Source of the DNA: Sphagnum magellanicum
Lineage: Eukaryota > Streptophyta > Sphagnopsida > Sphagnales > Sphagnaceae
Direction of reading: 5' to 3'
Assembly (NCBI GenBank): GCA_021904315.1
Contig: CM038923.1
Span: forward strand, 9,864,038 to 9,928,037
DNA length: 64,000 nt
The position numbers and the translations under genes were made by a program. Each line of letters begins with the position of its first letter. Position 1 is the stretch's first letter. A model generated the notes under the pieces. That model did no database searches. It saw nothing but the letters and a program-made list of their open reading frames with translations, and was not told the origin of the DNA. Of this stretch, positions 36,276-47,564 are shown in pieces.

Positions 36276-38028
36276 ATGTCAACAAGGGCATCATCATCAA
36301 CCAGGATGACGACACCACGGACACCTATTCCTCATCATATTGACAGCATTACCAAGAAGACAAAATACATAGATCCAGCACACAGAGAATGTGTGCCAAA
36401 CTTCCAAGCTGCCTCCTTTACTCCCAAATTAAGGAGAGAGAGATATCATGGGCGCACTCACAATTGCATCACCACCTTTAAAATGACAACTGGTGATCTC
36501 TTTGCTGTATGCATATTTCATGCTCATCTTGTCCTTTGCTTTCCATGTTGAATCCGCCAGAGCACTGTGTTCAACAATGTGTTCTTCCCATATGTTTAGT
36601 TAGAGAATTCTCATATACAACTCCTAAATTGTCAAAATCCTTGAAAGATCCAACTATTGGGTTTGTCTGATTAATGTAGCTATTGGGTTTGTGTGATGAA
36701 TCCAACGATTGGGTTTATGTGATTAATCCAACTAATGGGTTGTGTGATGAATCCAACTAGTGGGTTTGTGTGATTTTTGCATAAAAATTCATGCGGATGT
36801 ATTGATTATGCATGTGGGTCTTGTTTAGGTTCCACATCCACAAATTCTTTCAGGGTTTAAGGCCCCAAATGCATATGGTCACACAGCTTCGTTTGATGGC
36901 ATCACGTATGTGCTCTTCAGTAATGACTTGCTCACATTCTTTCTTCTTTTTGCTCTTTTCTTCTATTGAAATCTTTCGATCCAAAATATGATCCACAAAA
37001 ACCCAATTTTGAGTCTTGGTTTCAAGTCCTGTCCAACTGACATATATCTTTATATCTTCCATTCCATGTCTTACCTGTAAGAGTATTGTCTCCATGGATA
37101 CAGAGTTTTTGGTTGGTTCCAACCAGTGTTGGTCTGGTATATAGACCTGTGCATGGAATCAATGGAAGGAATTTTTTTTTAATTTTGGGTTGACAGGACC
37201 AATGCCTACTTCAATGGACAAGTTGAGAAAGTGGGAGAGTACCAAGGTCGCAAAAAGCTTGTGCCTTACAAGCCAAATGCAACCCGCAACATAAGCCATG
37301 ATAGTAGAAGCAATCAAGTAGGTCTATCTTGCTTCGACCGTCGCAATGCTAGCTACATCAGGTCTTTAATCCCATCCTTCCTTCCTTCCTTCCTTCCTTC
37401 ATCACTTGCTTGACATTATCCCTCCTTGAATACCCCAAGTAAGGGAACATGCATGTGAGAGAATGGACATGAAAACACACAAAAAAAGTTTAACAAACAT
37501 TCAATTCCAATCGAGGTTTTAGTAAAGCTTGCATTCGCTGTGTAGTGGGCAAAACAAATCCTTTGAGGAACTTTCAATTGTCAACAAATGATTAACTTAG
37601 CATGAGTTGGTTTAAGGATATATATACAGTGGTCTTTTGAATCAATGCCTTGTATTTATTTTTCTCAGTATTTTCAAGGGCTTTTCAATTGGAAAGCAAG
37701 TCTGATAACAAACAATGGTAGGATGCTGCAGATTAGTAAGTGGAAATGCTCGACACTTCAAGACACCTTTGAGTACACACCAAGGATTCTTTGTCCACAA
37801 TAGACCAGAAGTTGGCACAACAAACGCAGGAACTTTTGCACGTACAATTACTTTTGCTCCCTTTTTTCTCTCTAAGTAGTAAACAACAGGGCATTGAGAT
37901 TGTTTTTCCAGCTTAAAACCACATCTTTAGAGTACTATAATATTTCTACATTTCAGCTGTGAAAGTTTTACATGATTACCTTGTTTGTCTTTGGTATTGG
38001 TTGCAGGAAAATGCAAATGGGCACATAA
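36276..38028 (+). CDS. Predicted four-exon gene of unknown function, about 151 aa
   Basis: Exons 36276-36492, 36854-36905, 37197-37361 and 38007-38028 use good splice sites (donors GTGATC, GTATGT, GTCTTT; acceptors CAG) and join in phase. The predicted product is small and basic. It begins 'MSTRASSSTRMTTPRTPIPH', continues with 'PAHRECVPNFQAASFTPKLR', then 'FKAPNAYGHTASFDGIT', then 'GQVEKVGEYQGRKKLVPYKP' and 'FDRRNASYIR', and ends shortly after. I do not recognise a family. The composition (Arg, Lys, Tyr, Pro, Asn; no membrane segment) resembles small filament- or microtubule-binding proteins, but that is speculation. Exon 4 is the least certain part. Intron 1 contains a five-copy tandem repeat. 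The regular phasing and the coding character of exon 3 are the main support. Confidence 0.5.
36649..36776. repeat. Tandem repeat, five copies of about 25-28 bp
   Basis: Five imperfect copies of 'tccaactattgggtttgtgt' followed by 'gatgaa' or 'gattaa'. They lie inside intron 1 of the predicted gene at 36276. Confidence 0.8.
37376..37398. repeat. (TTCC)n microsatellite
   Basis: A short run of TTCC units lies just after the exon 3 donor of the predicted gene at 36276-38028. Confidence 0.8.
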
Positions 38029-38632
38029 AGTGCAACAGTGCACAGCAGAGTAGGAGGGTTTTAGCAAGTAAGATTAGCTGCAAGCAAGTGGCTTATGTTA
38101 CCAAACCTGCAGTATAATGTTTCATTACTAGGACACAATTTCAGAATAATTTGGATTGTCAAACTGGTTGAAATGATTTTGAAATTTCAACTATTGTGTG
38201 GCATTTTCAAATAGAAACATTGAAGTAAAATGGAGGATTTATGATCAACCATTTTCTAGTGAAAAATATGACAACAAAAATTGGCATCTAGCATGAGATC
38301 AACTTGTTAGCTGAAGTTGTCATTCAACACACAAGCCTGCTTCTACCCTGAATGTTCAGAGTCCCAAACAAAACTGAAAACACAGACTTCCGTATACTTA
38401 CAGAAATGGAAAAGAGAGACCAAGTAAACTATCTGTTACACTAAGTCTACCCTAAAAACTGTTAAGCAGTGCATTACTAACAAAAAAGGTTTCCCATTAA
38501 TGTGATGACCCATGTTGTCTTTCCAATTGAGACTAGCAACTGCCAATTGTAATCATTCACAGGGGTTGGAAGCTTATAATGCATTTGCACTAATGGGAAA
38601 CTCTTGATGGACATTCATTCAAGCTCAATTCA
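38029..38632. other. Short intergenic region between convergent genes
   Basis: Six hundred bases lie between the predicted unknown gene (+) and the tRNA methyltransferase stop (-). I see only AT-rich sequence and probable 3' UTRs. Confidence 0.4.
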
Positions 38633-41363
38633 TCAAAGTCGTCTATACAGTAGTCTATACAACCTTCCTCCTTGAGCTAATGCATGAATTTCCCTCTCGG
38701 TTGCTACTCCAAGTGGGTTTTCTAATAACCAACCTTCCTGATCACAATCAGCTGAGTTCTTTGTGTGTACACAAGTGAAGACTGTTGTGTTCGCATCAAA
38801 CTGGTCACGCATATCCACAGCCACTTCCCTCACATCAGATTGCAAAAATATCTGCCCAAATCAACCAGTGAAGAAGTTTGAGAGAAATTGTCTGTATAGA
38901 CAATCTAACCAGGTGGGAGTGACAAGGCAACTTCTCAAGTAAGATATATGAATTTCCCCAAAAAAAGTCATATCAGCTCTGTCAATCCATAGAAAGATGA
39001 TTGCCTAAGCATAGGTCACTTCTGTCTCCTCATGGACAAGTGAAGAATGTGAAGAGCATTAAGAAAAGCTGACCTGACCACCAGGGGCAAGGTGTTTGGC
39101 AAGTGCATCCACTAAGCACTTCTGCACTATCCGCCTCTTTTGGTGCCGTTTCTTAAAATGGGGATCTGGACACTGAATGGAAGCCACAATTTTTGTTACC
39201 TACCCATTAAAGCAGGATGCACACTCCTAATATGTATAAGAATCACCTACACTTGTGACACATAAAGACAGACAACCGTCAAGACATGGCCAGATAGTGT
39301 ACATGAGGGAACCACCCATGCAGCACAGGTTGCAAGTTGCCAGATGGTGATGCCTTACCAGTATTGAAACAAGGCTAACCTTGCCAGGATATGTGGAAAG
39401 TATTGCATCCAAACCTATTGTAGCATTGGCCACCATGAAATGTCTGCATACATTTTGCATGGAAGAGGATGAACACATGAAACCATAAGCAGATTCACAA
39501 TATCACACATAATATTGTCTGTTTTCTCATTACCATTATCAGTCACTACTTGTAAGGGAAAAGCTTTAGCAACATGGGCATGCATTTTCATGAACAAGGT
39601 GAAGACGTACAAGTTGGTAAGATTAAGCTCCTCTGCCCAGAGTCTTGACCGCTGTAGCAACTGCAGTGGCAAAACACAAAACAATTGGTGTCACCACAAC
39701 CTGGGCCTCTTTGAGGTCAGATAACTATGGCCACAACAATGATCCAACTAGTCCAATTTATGCCTTTTATACAATCCAGAGCTTCCACCACACTGAAAGA
39801 AGCTTTTGCTGTAACCATTTCTGTAGTTTCAAACAATGAAAAAGCCCTAAATGTGCTCTCTACCCTCATATTGCTACAGATGGTGCCCAAGTGCTCAGTC
39901 TTAAATTGTGAAGACAACCACAGTCACAGTATGGAAAGATATGGTACCAGTCACAGCCACAGTACATATCCTTCCAAGCAAAAGATATTGCACAAGAAAT
40001 TAATGCAGTAACAAAAACAAGAGATGCACATACCTTGTCTCGTACGTCCAAGCCCAAGAAGTTGCATGGTGCTGCAGTTCTCTTGGCCAGCAGCATGAGA
40101 AATCTGCCACTTCCTATCAATTGATGTCAGCTCCAGCTAATTGCTGCTGAAAAACCAACCTGAAATAGACCTGAGCTCACAAACACACACCTTGCTGTAT
40201 AATGAGACACTTTTTCTCATGCAAAAGAAACATTGCAACACTTCCCCAGGGAATAAACCCTAAACTTTATGCATGGGGGAGACAAGCATGAATGAGCCTC
40301 AGAAAAACTTTATGCATTGATGAACAAGAAGAGCACCACCAGCGTTGCTTGCTTGAAGAGAAACTGTATAAACATTCACATGCATCCATCCAGTGGCAGA
40401 AACATAGCAGCAGCAGTTGCAACTTTCACAACATGGTGATTGTTTCCGTTTCCACACATTTGCAAGAAAAGAAAACAACACTGCCTGTTCAGCATGTTAT
40501 ATACATACCACAACCAATGTCAATGTGCAGAGGCAATGTTGGATCAGCAAACAAGGTCTCCCATACTGGCGGAGTCACAGGAACCTGATGATGCACAAAA
40601 GAAGAAGTACTTGACACAGCAGCAGCAACCCTAAATCTCCAAGTCTGAATGCTAACATGCATGACTGAAGAATTGGAGAAGAATACAAAATCTCTTTCTC
40701 ACTCCAAGCTCTCAAATGTCAAATCAGGACTGTTGCAGATGTTTCAAAACAGATTCAAACCAAAGATTGCTGCAACATGGGGTACTATTACAGCATACAG
40801 AAGAAGAGACTGCTGCTGCTTCCTGCTGCAGTTTTGTGCATTACAATGAGAGATGCTTTGAGAGGATTCACATGCTGCCGAACCCGCACACCTCCCACCT
40901 ATGCTTTTCAAGAGCATCATCATCATCAGCACCATCCAGTTTTCTTCCAAAACCAGAAACCAAAACAAATCAAGCTCTCATCACAATCAGAAACAAAAAA
41001 CGCAACGATGGTAAAGCTTGCTTTCTTGCTTGCTTCTGGAAATGAATGTCTATGCCTGTGCGCTTGATGCAAGGGTTTGCAGAAGGGGGATGATGACGAT
41101 GATGATGAGGAGGAGGAGGAGGGGGGTGGGATGGCAACAATAGGTACCTGGTGCTGGATGCTCTTCAGCTGCAGCTCCGCATATGCTTTCTCCACCAATA
41201 CTGCAGTGTTGATGAGTTCTGCTGTTGTATCTGTTGCACCATTGCGTAATTGGAACCTGGTGCACAGCATCATCGCTGCCGGCGGCAATGGTCGTCCAGG
41301 CCGCCATGCTGCGGGCAGCAGCAGCGTACGCCTCGCTCCTAACCACACCGTCGTCCCTACCAT
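38633..41363 (-). CDS. tRNA (guanine-N7-)-methyltransferase, probably organellar
   Basis: Makes m7G46 in the tRNA variable loop from S-adenosylmethionine (TrmB/METTL1 family). Minus-strand exons 5' to 3': 41363-41148, 40898-40845, 40584-40509, 40113-40034, 39660-39611, 39443-39359, 39172-39074, 38851-38633, all in phase, 292 aa. The N-terminus 'MVGTTVWLGARRTLLLPAAW' is Arg-rich, lacks acids and looks like a transit peptide. Then follow 'VRVRQHVNPL' (plant signature), 'LHIDIGCGSGRFLMLLAKR' (SAM-binding motif I), 'FLGLDVRDK', 'CPDPHFKKRHQKRR' (the catalytic/tRNA-binding DPHFK-type motif) and 'GGQIFLQSDV'. The plastid paralogue of Arabidopsis (At5g17660-like) is the nearest type I recall. Exon 1 could instead splice in another frame (start 41374), but the frame given continues the family pattern better. 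Confidence 0.88.
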
Positions 41364-42539
41364 TCAAGCTCCCCACTCTCCTTCTTCTTCTTCTTCTTCT
41401 TCTTCTTCTTCTTTCCGTCTTTCTTTGAACCCCTTATTAAGCTCCTCCTTTCAAGCTCCTTCGAGCTTTCTTTCTTCTTTCAAACTGCTTCGAGACTTCT
41501 TCTTTCTTGATTGCCGACGGACGAGCTTCTCTGGCACTGGTACTTGCTGCACGCCTTCTAATTCTTGTTGTGTCGTCTCCTTTGTGTGGTTTTTTCAAAT
41601 CTCTGAAACTACTTTGATGTCTGCTTGAATGCATGTCCGTTGCGTCCTAGTTTGCGGACGAGCTCCAAATTCGCAAGATTTATGCTGACGAGGGAAGGAC
41701 TCGCGTGCGGCGCAATGTTCTGTTTTGGAAACCGTCCAAGCATCTTGAGTTTTAGGGTTTTGAGGGCGTCTTGAGTTGGGTGTTTTAGCACAGCACTTGT
41801 GCCACTACGTTTGTTTGTTTGCTTGCTTTGTTCAAAAAAAAGCCAAATGAACCCCATTCCCCTACCCTCTTGCCAAGGGCTTCACAACCCAAACAATAAT
41901 TAATTAATTAATTAATTATGTGAATTGTGAGTTCATGCACTACTTCTTCAATCATGTTGCCCAACTTCAAATTCCACATGCCTTCATGTTTTACTAGCAT
42001 GTTTTTCATATTACCATTGAACTTACTTCAAGAATGGGTTTTAGTTGTTCTCTTGACCATCCATTTCAAGCTATACTACTTGCAATGCCAACTATTGCAA
42101 TTGCCATAGCTTGCCCCAATCTAGCAGAACGAAGCAAGAAAAATGTGAAACTTGTAGCATGGTCAATTTATACATTGTTAACCTTGTTACAATTGTTTAA
42201 TACATTGTTTTATGAATGTCTTAATGTTCATACAACATTTGCTTTAGTCATGCCTTCAAAATTTTCCACATGGATTCTTGCTTAATCAAATCAAGGTTTA
42301 TTTCTTAGGATTATATTGTGACCATGATGCAAATAATGCATCCTACATCTTTTCACCAACTATCTTGGCACCTTCACCTTCTTGTGAGATTAATATGTGC
42401 ATGCTGACAAACCTCACCATCAAATTTCCTTGTGTTTGAATGTCATGTACCATTGGTTCCAACATACCTTGAAATTGACAAAAATTGTGTAAAATGCAAC
42501 ATGTCAAAGCAATCGTTACCATTCAATCAACTCAAACAT
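41364..42539. other. Upstream region of the tRNA methyltransferase and AT-rich intergenic DNA
   Basis: Contains a CTT run (41381-41412) just before the gene and a TTAA-type run near 41897-41918. No gene is supported. Fragments after about 42000 may belong to the transposon remnant to the right. Confidence 0.4.
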
Positions 42540-43065
42540 TAATTTTTTTCTTAAATTTCCATTGATTCTTCAAAGTTCCAAATGCATTTTCAATTAGACC
42601 CTAAACCCCTAAATCCTTCATTCATGGCTCGACTAAACCAAATTTGGTAAGCACATTAGGATTTTGAGGTTTAAAGCTTCTAATTAGGTTCATTCAAATG
42701 GGATATGCAACATCACAAAAAAGGTAAGGTCAAATTTGCACACCTTCAATTTCAACAATGGGTTTTCACAAAATCTATATGTTCAAAGTACACAATATAA
42801 ACTTGACATTTTGAAATATCCTTCATCTGCAATTCCTCTTGGCTAACCAGCATAAACATTCCAAAAAAATTGGTCACAATCACAAATGTTTGCACCACTA
42901 TCCTATGATAACATTTCATTTTATAAAATTTACAATAGAAAACATAACCCATTTGTTTAGTTTTTCACTCAATGAGATGTGCATACTGTCAATGACACCA
43001 CAAATTTGTGGCAAACCTATGATGGCACAAAATTGTTCAATGATGTTGAATAACTAGTTTTTGTA
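42540..43065 (-). mobile_element. PIF/Harbinger-type transposase remnant
   Basis: Read on the minus strand, 43060-42955 gives 'FCAIIGLPQICGVIDSMHIS'. This matches the 'GLP.CCG.IDG.HI' block with the first catalytic Asp of the DDE nuclease in PIF/Harbinger (DDE_4) transposases. Farther along come 'RIVVQTFVIVTNFFGMFM' and, in another frame, 'PYLFCDVAYPI', which matches the 'PYLLGD.GYPL' block. After that, 'NPNVLTKFG' to 'WNFEESMEI' resembles the 'YN..H...R...E..FG.LK' end. The frame is broken several times, so this is an old relic. No terminal repeats were found. It is the same superfamily as the MITE at 29389, but I cannot show that they are related. Confidence 0.7.
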
Positions 43066-44199
43066 AGAATATAAACATAAATTGAAAATAGTTTGTCAAC
43101 ATTAAATAAAACATCACACATTATGTGCAGGTTAGGAGCTCAACCCTTGCCTAAAAAAAGGTGTTTTTTTAATTGTAAATTGTCCCACACCATATAATGC
43201 ACTCATCATTTCAAGAAATAAGCAATGTTGACCCATGTTTAAAAAATCCCAAGGATTGTCCATCTCTTCAACCCAATTTAATTTTTGAAAAAACTTAGTA
43301 ATTGAATGGCAAAAGACAAGGATTGACCATGCATATTAACCTTGCCACTCAACCCTAAACTATGGGATATTATCATGTTAACTTCAACATATCCCTAACC
43401 ACCCCGCCTAACCAACATCATAACCCTAAACACTAAACCATGCTTAAGGTTTCCCATTTAGGGATGTTAACCTCATCATATCCCATGATGGTTGGGGATA
43501 GGGATATGATAGGCTAATATTGAAGCATATTACAACATGAATGAGGGGATTATAAAAGAGAATAACGACGAAATATTTTTTATAATTACTTTTGTCCGTG
43601 TCAAAACCCATATTTAATGCATTTGAAACCTTAAATACTAGATTTTAAAACAAAATCCTCTAAACATTATTAAGTTTTATAAAAAAAATTCACATCCAAG
43701 TTCAAATGACCTTAACTTTAAAACTTTTCAAACACTTCCATTAAATTTTGGTTTTGGAAAACATAAAAATTTAGCAAAATCTTCATATTATGATGGGATA
43801 GTTTCACAAATAGGAAATATCTTTACCATAAACAATTTGACGAAAGTACTATGTCTAAAAGTTTTGGGTACAATTTCCAATTTCATTATAAGTAAGAATT
43901 CCATAACCATTTTAATTGTGGACTATGACAAATTGATTCCATTCTAAAGTCCACTTTTGATTGAATATTAATTATTTTGGTATAATTATTTCAAAGTTGA
44001 AAGGACTTGGATTTAAGTTTCATTTAATACTTCAATCCCATGCATCAATTCCTCATAATCAATTTGGGTTTTATTGAACTATACATGTCTAATCTAAAAA
44101 AAACTACATTCATGACATCCACAAGAGTCCATTGCAATGTGTTTTTACTTAGTATAAATGTTGGTTGTAGATTAAAACTCCATATCATTGATCCTAACC
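43066..44199. other. AT-rich intergenic DNA
   Basis: No frame longer than about 60 codons and no recognised content. It may include the outer parts of the neighbouring transposon fossils. Confidence 0.4.
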
Positions 44200-45900
44200 C
44201 CAACTAAAACAAGTACCTAGGCATCTATACCTTTTTTTTCTAACCTAAATTGCATCTATGAATCCCTTTATGGTGTTTGGATCCCACTTCTCATACAAAA
44301 TTTCATAATATTGTATTCTTTTGAAAAACCAAAAAACATTTTTTATCAACGCTTTCAAATGCACTTTTCTTGGAATGCTCATGTATTTATTAAATGCATT
44401 CATATCAAAGTTCATGATGTACAATCTCATGTTAGTCAATTATGTCAATACGTTTGTAACAATTTGTTTGCATTCTATAGGTTCAAGTGTTTCTAACTTT
44501 TCCTCAAGAGTTAATTTGAAGCCTTTCAACAAATGTACATGAATAAAATTGCATTTCACATGTTGAACTCCTCAAATATGTATTTCACAAGATTTTGAAA
44601 AAAAATCTTTTGAAGATGCCCTTCCCCATATTTAGGAACTTAATCATACTTGATAATAGTTCATTATGCCAATGTTGATCATGTGAAACCTGCTTCCAAC
44701 TGGGATATTACTTGAGTTATCACCAATTTGTGATACTTTGTCATTAGTAGGCCATCCACATACAAAAAAAGAATGATATTTTTTCTCTCCATCTACTATA
44801 TAATAGTTGTTGAAATCTACATCATTTCTCTTCAATCACTGATTTTACAAAAACATTTCAATTTTAGTGTACCAAGTTAAAAAAGTTTGGTGTAAGTCAT
44901 ACAATGCTTTAACAAGTTTACATACTTTCGATTCTTCCCTTTTCTTTTCAAATCCATTTCTTGAAAATTCTTTGGTTCCTATGAGGATTGTGTGATTACC
45001 ATGACATTATCTTCAATTGAGTATATATGTTTACCTATCTTTTGGTGTCACTAGCTATAATGATGTAGTCTTGCATCCAACTTTGTTTAATTATGAGATA
45101 ATTATTTTTTCATTGAACAATTTCAAGTTTAGTTGCATGTTCCTCTTTGGACTTAATAGAACATGTATTGGATTTGCAACTCCATTTGAGTGCATTATTT
45201 GTTGTCAATCTTGGGGTTGATCTCTTTTTGACAATTGGATTGTTCTTCTTTTAGTGTTTTATCTAACACATCAATTGAAGGAAATATTGACTCCCCTTCA
45301 CTAAAGTGATGATCTTCCCCACCATTGGGTAAGACCTCCTCTAGGTGATTCATTTTAAACAATTACATAGGAAGATCAATTTGTTGTGCTTCATGTTTCA
45401 TGTTTTATGGTAGAGAATTCATTAAACTTGACATCTTTGTCAAACATTGTCTTCTTTTTCTTGAGATTATAGCATTTGTATGTCATTGAATTTTCATCAC
45501 ATCTTACAAATGTTCTTGCAAATGCTTGAAGGTTTAACTTACTCCTTTCTACCTTTTGACTGTGAACTAATATTTTGCACTCGAAAATTCTAATGTGATT
45601 CACATGAAATTCATTCTTGTTAACATTTCCTCTGTTACCATTTGTGGGTTTGACCCATGCTTTTATTTCTGACATATGTTGTTGTTGCAAAAACTTTAGT
45701 CAATAACACATTGGGAGTCTTGTTTCTCAACATGATGGATCGAGTTTTATGTAATAATGATCTATTCATGTGCTTTGCAACTCCATTTTGTTGTGGGGTT
45801 TGAGATTGTGTAAGTTGTCTATGAATTCCAAAGTCTTCACAATAAACCATGAATTCACATGACAAATACTTTTCCTTTTAATCCCAATGGATTATGTTAA
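44200..45900 (-). mobile_element. Ty1/copia LTR retrotransposon fossil, partial
   Basis: On the minus strand, from 45865 downward, the sequence matches parts of a copia polyprotein in the normal order. The first is the end of the integrase core, with the 'TPQQNGVAKHMNR' phrase. Reverse-transcriptase sequence follows near 44880-44940, with a 'KALYDLHQT'-like phrase. RNase H-side sequence near 44245-44440 has 'NKYMSIPRKVH'. The copy is broken by several interruptions, lacks gag and protease, and shows no LTRs that I could identify. It looks old. Confidence 0.75.
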
Positions 45901-46506
45901 TCTTCATGCCTATCTCATTTTCAAGTTTGTTCTTGAAATTTTTTAATTTGATGAGTGGGAAAAGAAGACAAAATTAATATTTTTCTTACTTTGGTAGTTT
46001 GCTTGAAAATTAGGCAAAATTTAATGACAAAACTAATCATAAAATTATTACATACATAATGTTCTTATGTGAATGATCAAAGACAAGATAATTTTTTCAT
46101 TATTATACATTAATTTTCAAATTTTACATTGCAATTTAGTACAAGTTTTCAATATGTTTTAAACATAAAAATAGTTGATTTTTAAATTTTTTTGCAATGT
46201 TGATTTTTGTAAAGTACATGTTAAATATGTTCTAATAAATAGAAAATAAAATAAAATATTGATGGCCCTTGAAAAATAAAATTGATATTTATAAATATAT
46301 TTCACTGAATATTTTACACTAAAAGCTTTGTAACCATGAATTTATCATCTAATACATATATTGTTGGTTATTCTTGCATCCCCACCAACAAACATGATAA
46401 AGTGGACAATATAAAATGAGACACTATTTAAATGTCACCACCTAAGCTCATTCTAGTTCGACAATTTTTTTAAAAATATTTTATTTTATTTTTTCTGACT
46501 TTCACA
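45901..46506. other. AT-rich intergenic DNA
   Basis: Poly-A/T rich sequence between the copia fossil and the minisatellite; nothing else seen. Confidence 0.4.
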
Positions 46507-47159
46507 TCTAGTTTGTAGCCAAATTTGGCTAAATGATTTTCTGGGAGATTATCACTTCGTCTACATCACAAAATAGTTTATAAAAACCCACTACACTAAT
46601 AGTACAGACTCATATCTATTTTGTAGCCAAATTTGGCTAAATGATTTTCTGGGAGATTATCACTTCGTCTACATCACAAAATAGTTTATAAAAAACCACT
46701 ACACTAATAGTACAGACTCATATCTAGTTTGTAGCCAAATTTGGCTAAATGATTTTCTGGGAGATTATCACTTCGTCTACATCACAAAATAGTTTTTAAA
46801 AACCCACTACACTAATAGTACAGACTCATATCTAGTTTGTAGCCAAATTTGGCTAAATTATTTTCTGGGAGATTATCACTTTATCTCTACATCACAAAAT
46901 CCTTAAAAAAAAACCACTACACTGATAGTAGGGTCTCATATCTAGGTTGTAGCCAAATCTGGCTAAAATTATTTTCTGGTAGATTATCACCTTGCCTACA
47001 TCACAAAATCCTTAAAAAAAAATCACTACACCGATAGTAGAGTCTCGTATCTTGTTTGTAGCCAAATTTGGCTAAATTATTTTCTGGAAGATTTATCATT
47101 TTGGCTATATTGCAAAATCCCTAAAAAACACACTACACAGTGGCACTAGTAGAGTCTGA
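46507..47159. repeat. Minisatellite, six copies of 108-110 bp
   Basis: Copies start at about 46507, 46615, 46723, 46831, 46941 and 47050. Each begins 'tctagtttgtagccaaattt' and contains 'gggagattatcacttcgtct' and 'cactacactaatagtacaga'. The first four copies are almost identical with a strict 108 bp period; the last two are more diverged. The array ends about 155 bp before the HS1-like start codon. Confidence 0.95.
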
Positions 47160-47226
47160 GTTTTAGGACTCCCCAAAAAGCCCGAAGTGCAAGGGATGAT
47201 ACAAAGGCCCCCAAATCTCTTCTGAG

Positions 47227-47252
47227 AGTGTGTGTGTGTGTGTGTGTGTGTG
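47227..47252. repeat. (GT)n microsatellite
   Basis: An uninterrupted run of GT units in the probable 5' UTR or promoter of the HS1-like gene, about 65 bases before the start codon. Confidence 0.9.
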
Positions 47253-47315
47253 TTTGTCTCTCTGTTTTTGAAGATCTGTGTGTGTGTGAGGAGGAGGAAG
47301 CAGGGTGGTGGAGGG

Positions 47316-47522
47316 ATGGCCGGCATCGTGAAGCACATTGTGCTGCTTAAGTTTAAGGCGGAGGTGACGGAAGAGGAGCAGCGGGAGCTGATCGCAAAGT
47401 ATGCCGCCCTCACCACCACCATTTCGGCAATGAAGACGTTTGAATGGTGTGTGAATCTATATCATCTGTTATATTTTGCCTCCGCTTCTTTTTCCTCCCT
47501 AGTATTCCTCCTCCTCCTCCTC

Positions 47523-47564
<42 letters not shown>

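Noticed and set aside
36850-37122. 90-codon minus-strand frame with a Lys run, faintly like a chromodomain
   Set aside because: It overlaps exon 2 and intron 2 of the better supported plus-strand gene and lacks the aromatic cage pattern.
41077-41628. 183-codon plus-strand frame with Asp/Glu and Ser runs
   Set aside because: Antisense of tRNA methyltransferase exon 1 plus GAT and CTT microsatellites.
46849-47037. Short plus-strand frame with repeated 'KLFSGRLS'
   Set aside because: Produced by the 108-110 bp minisatellite, not a gene.
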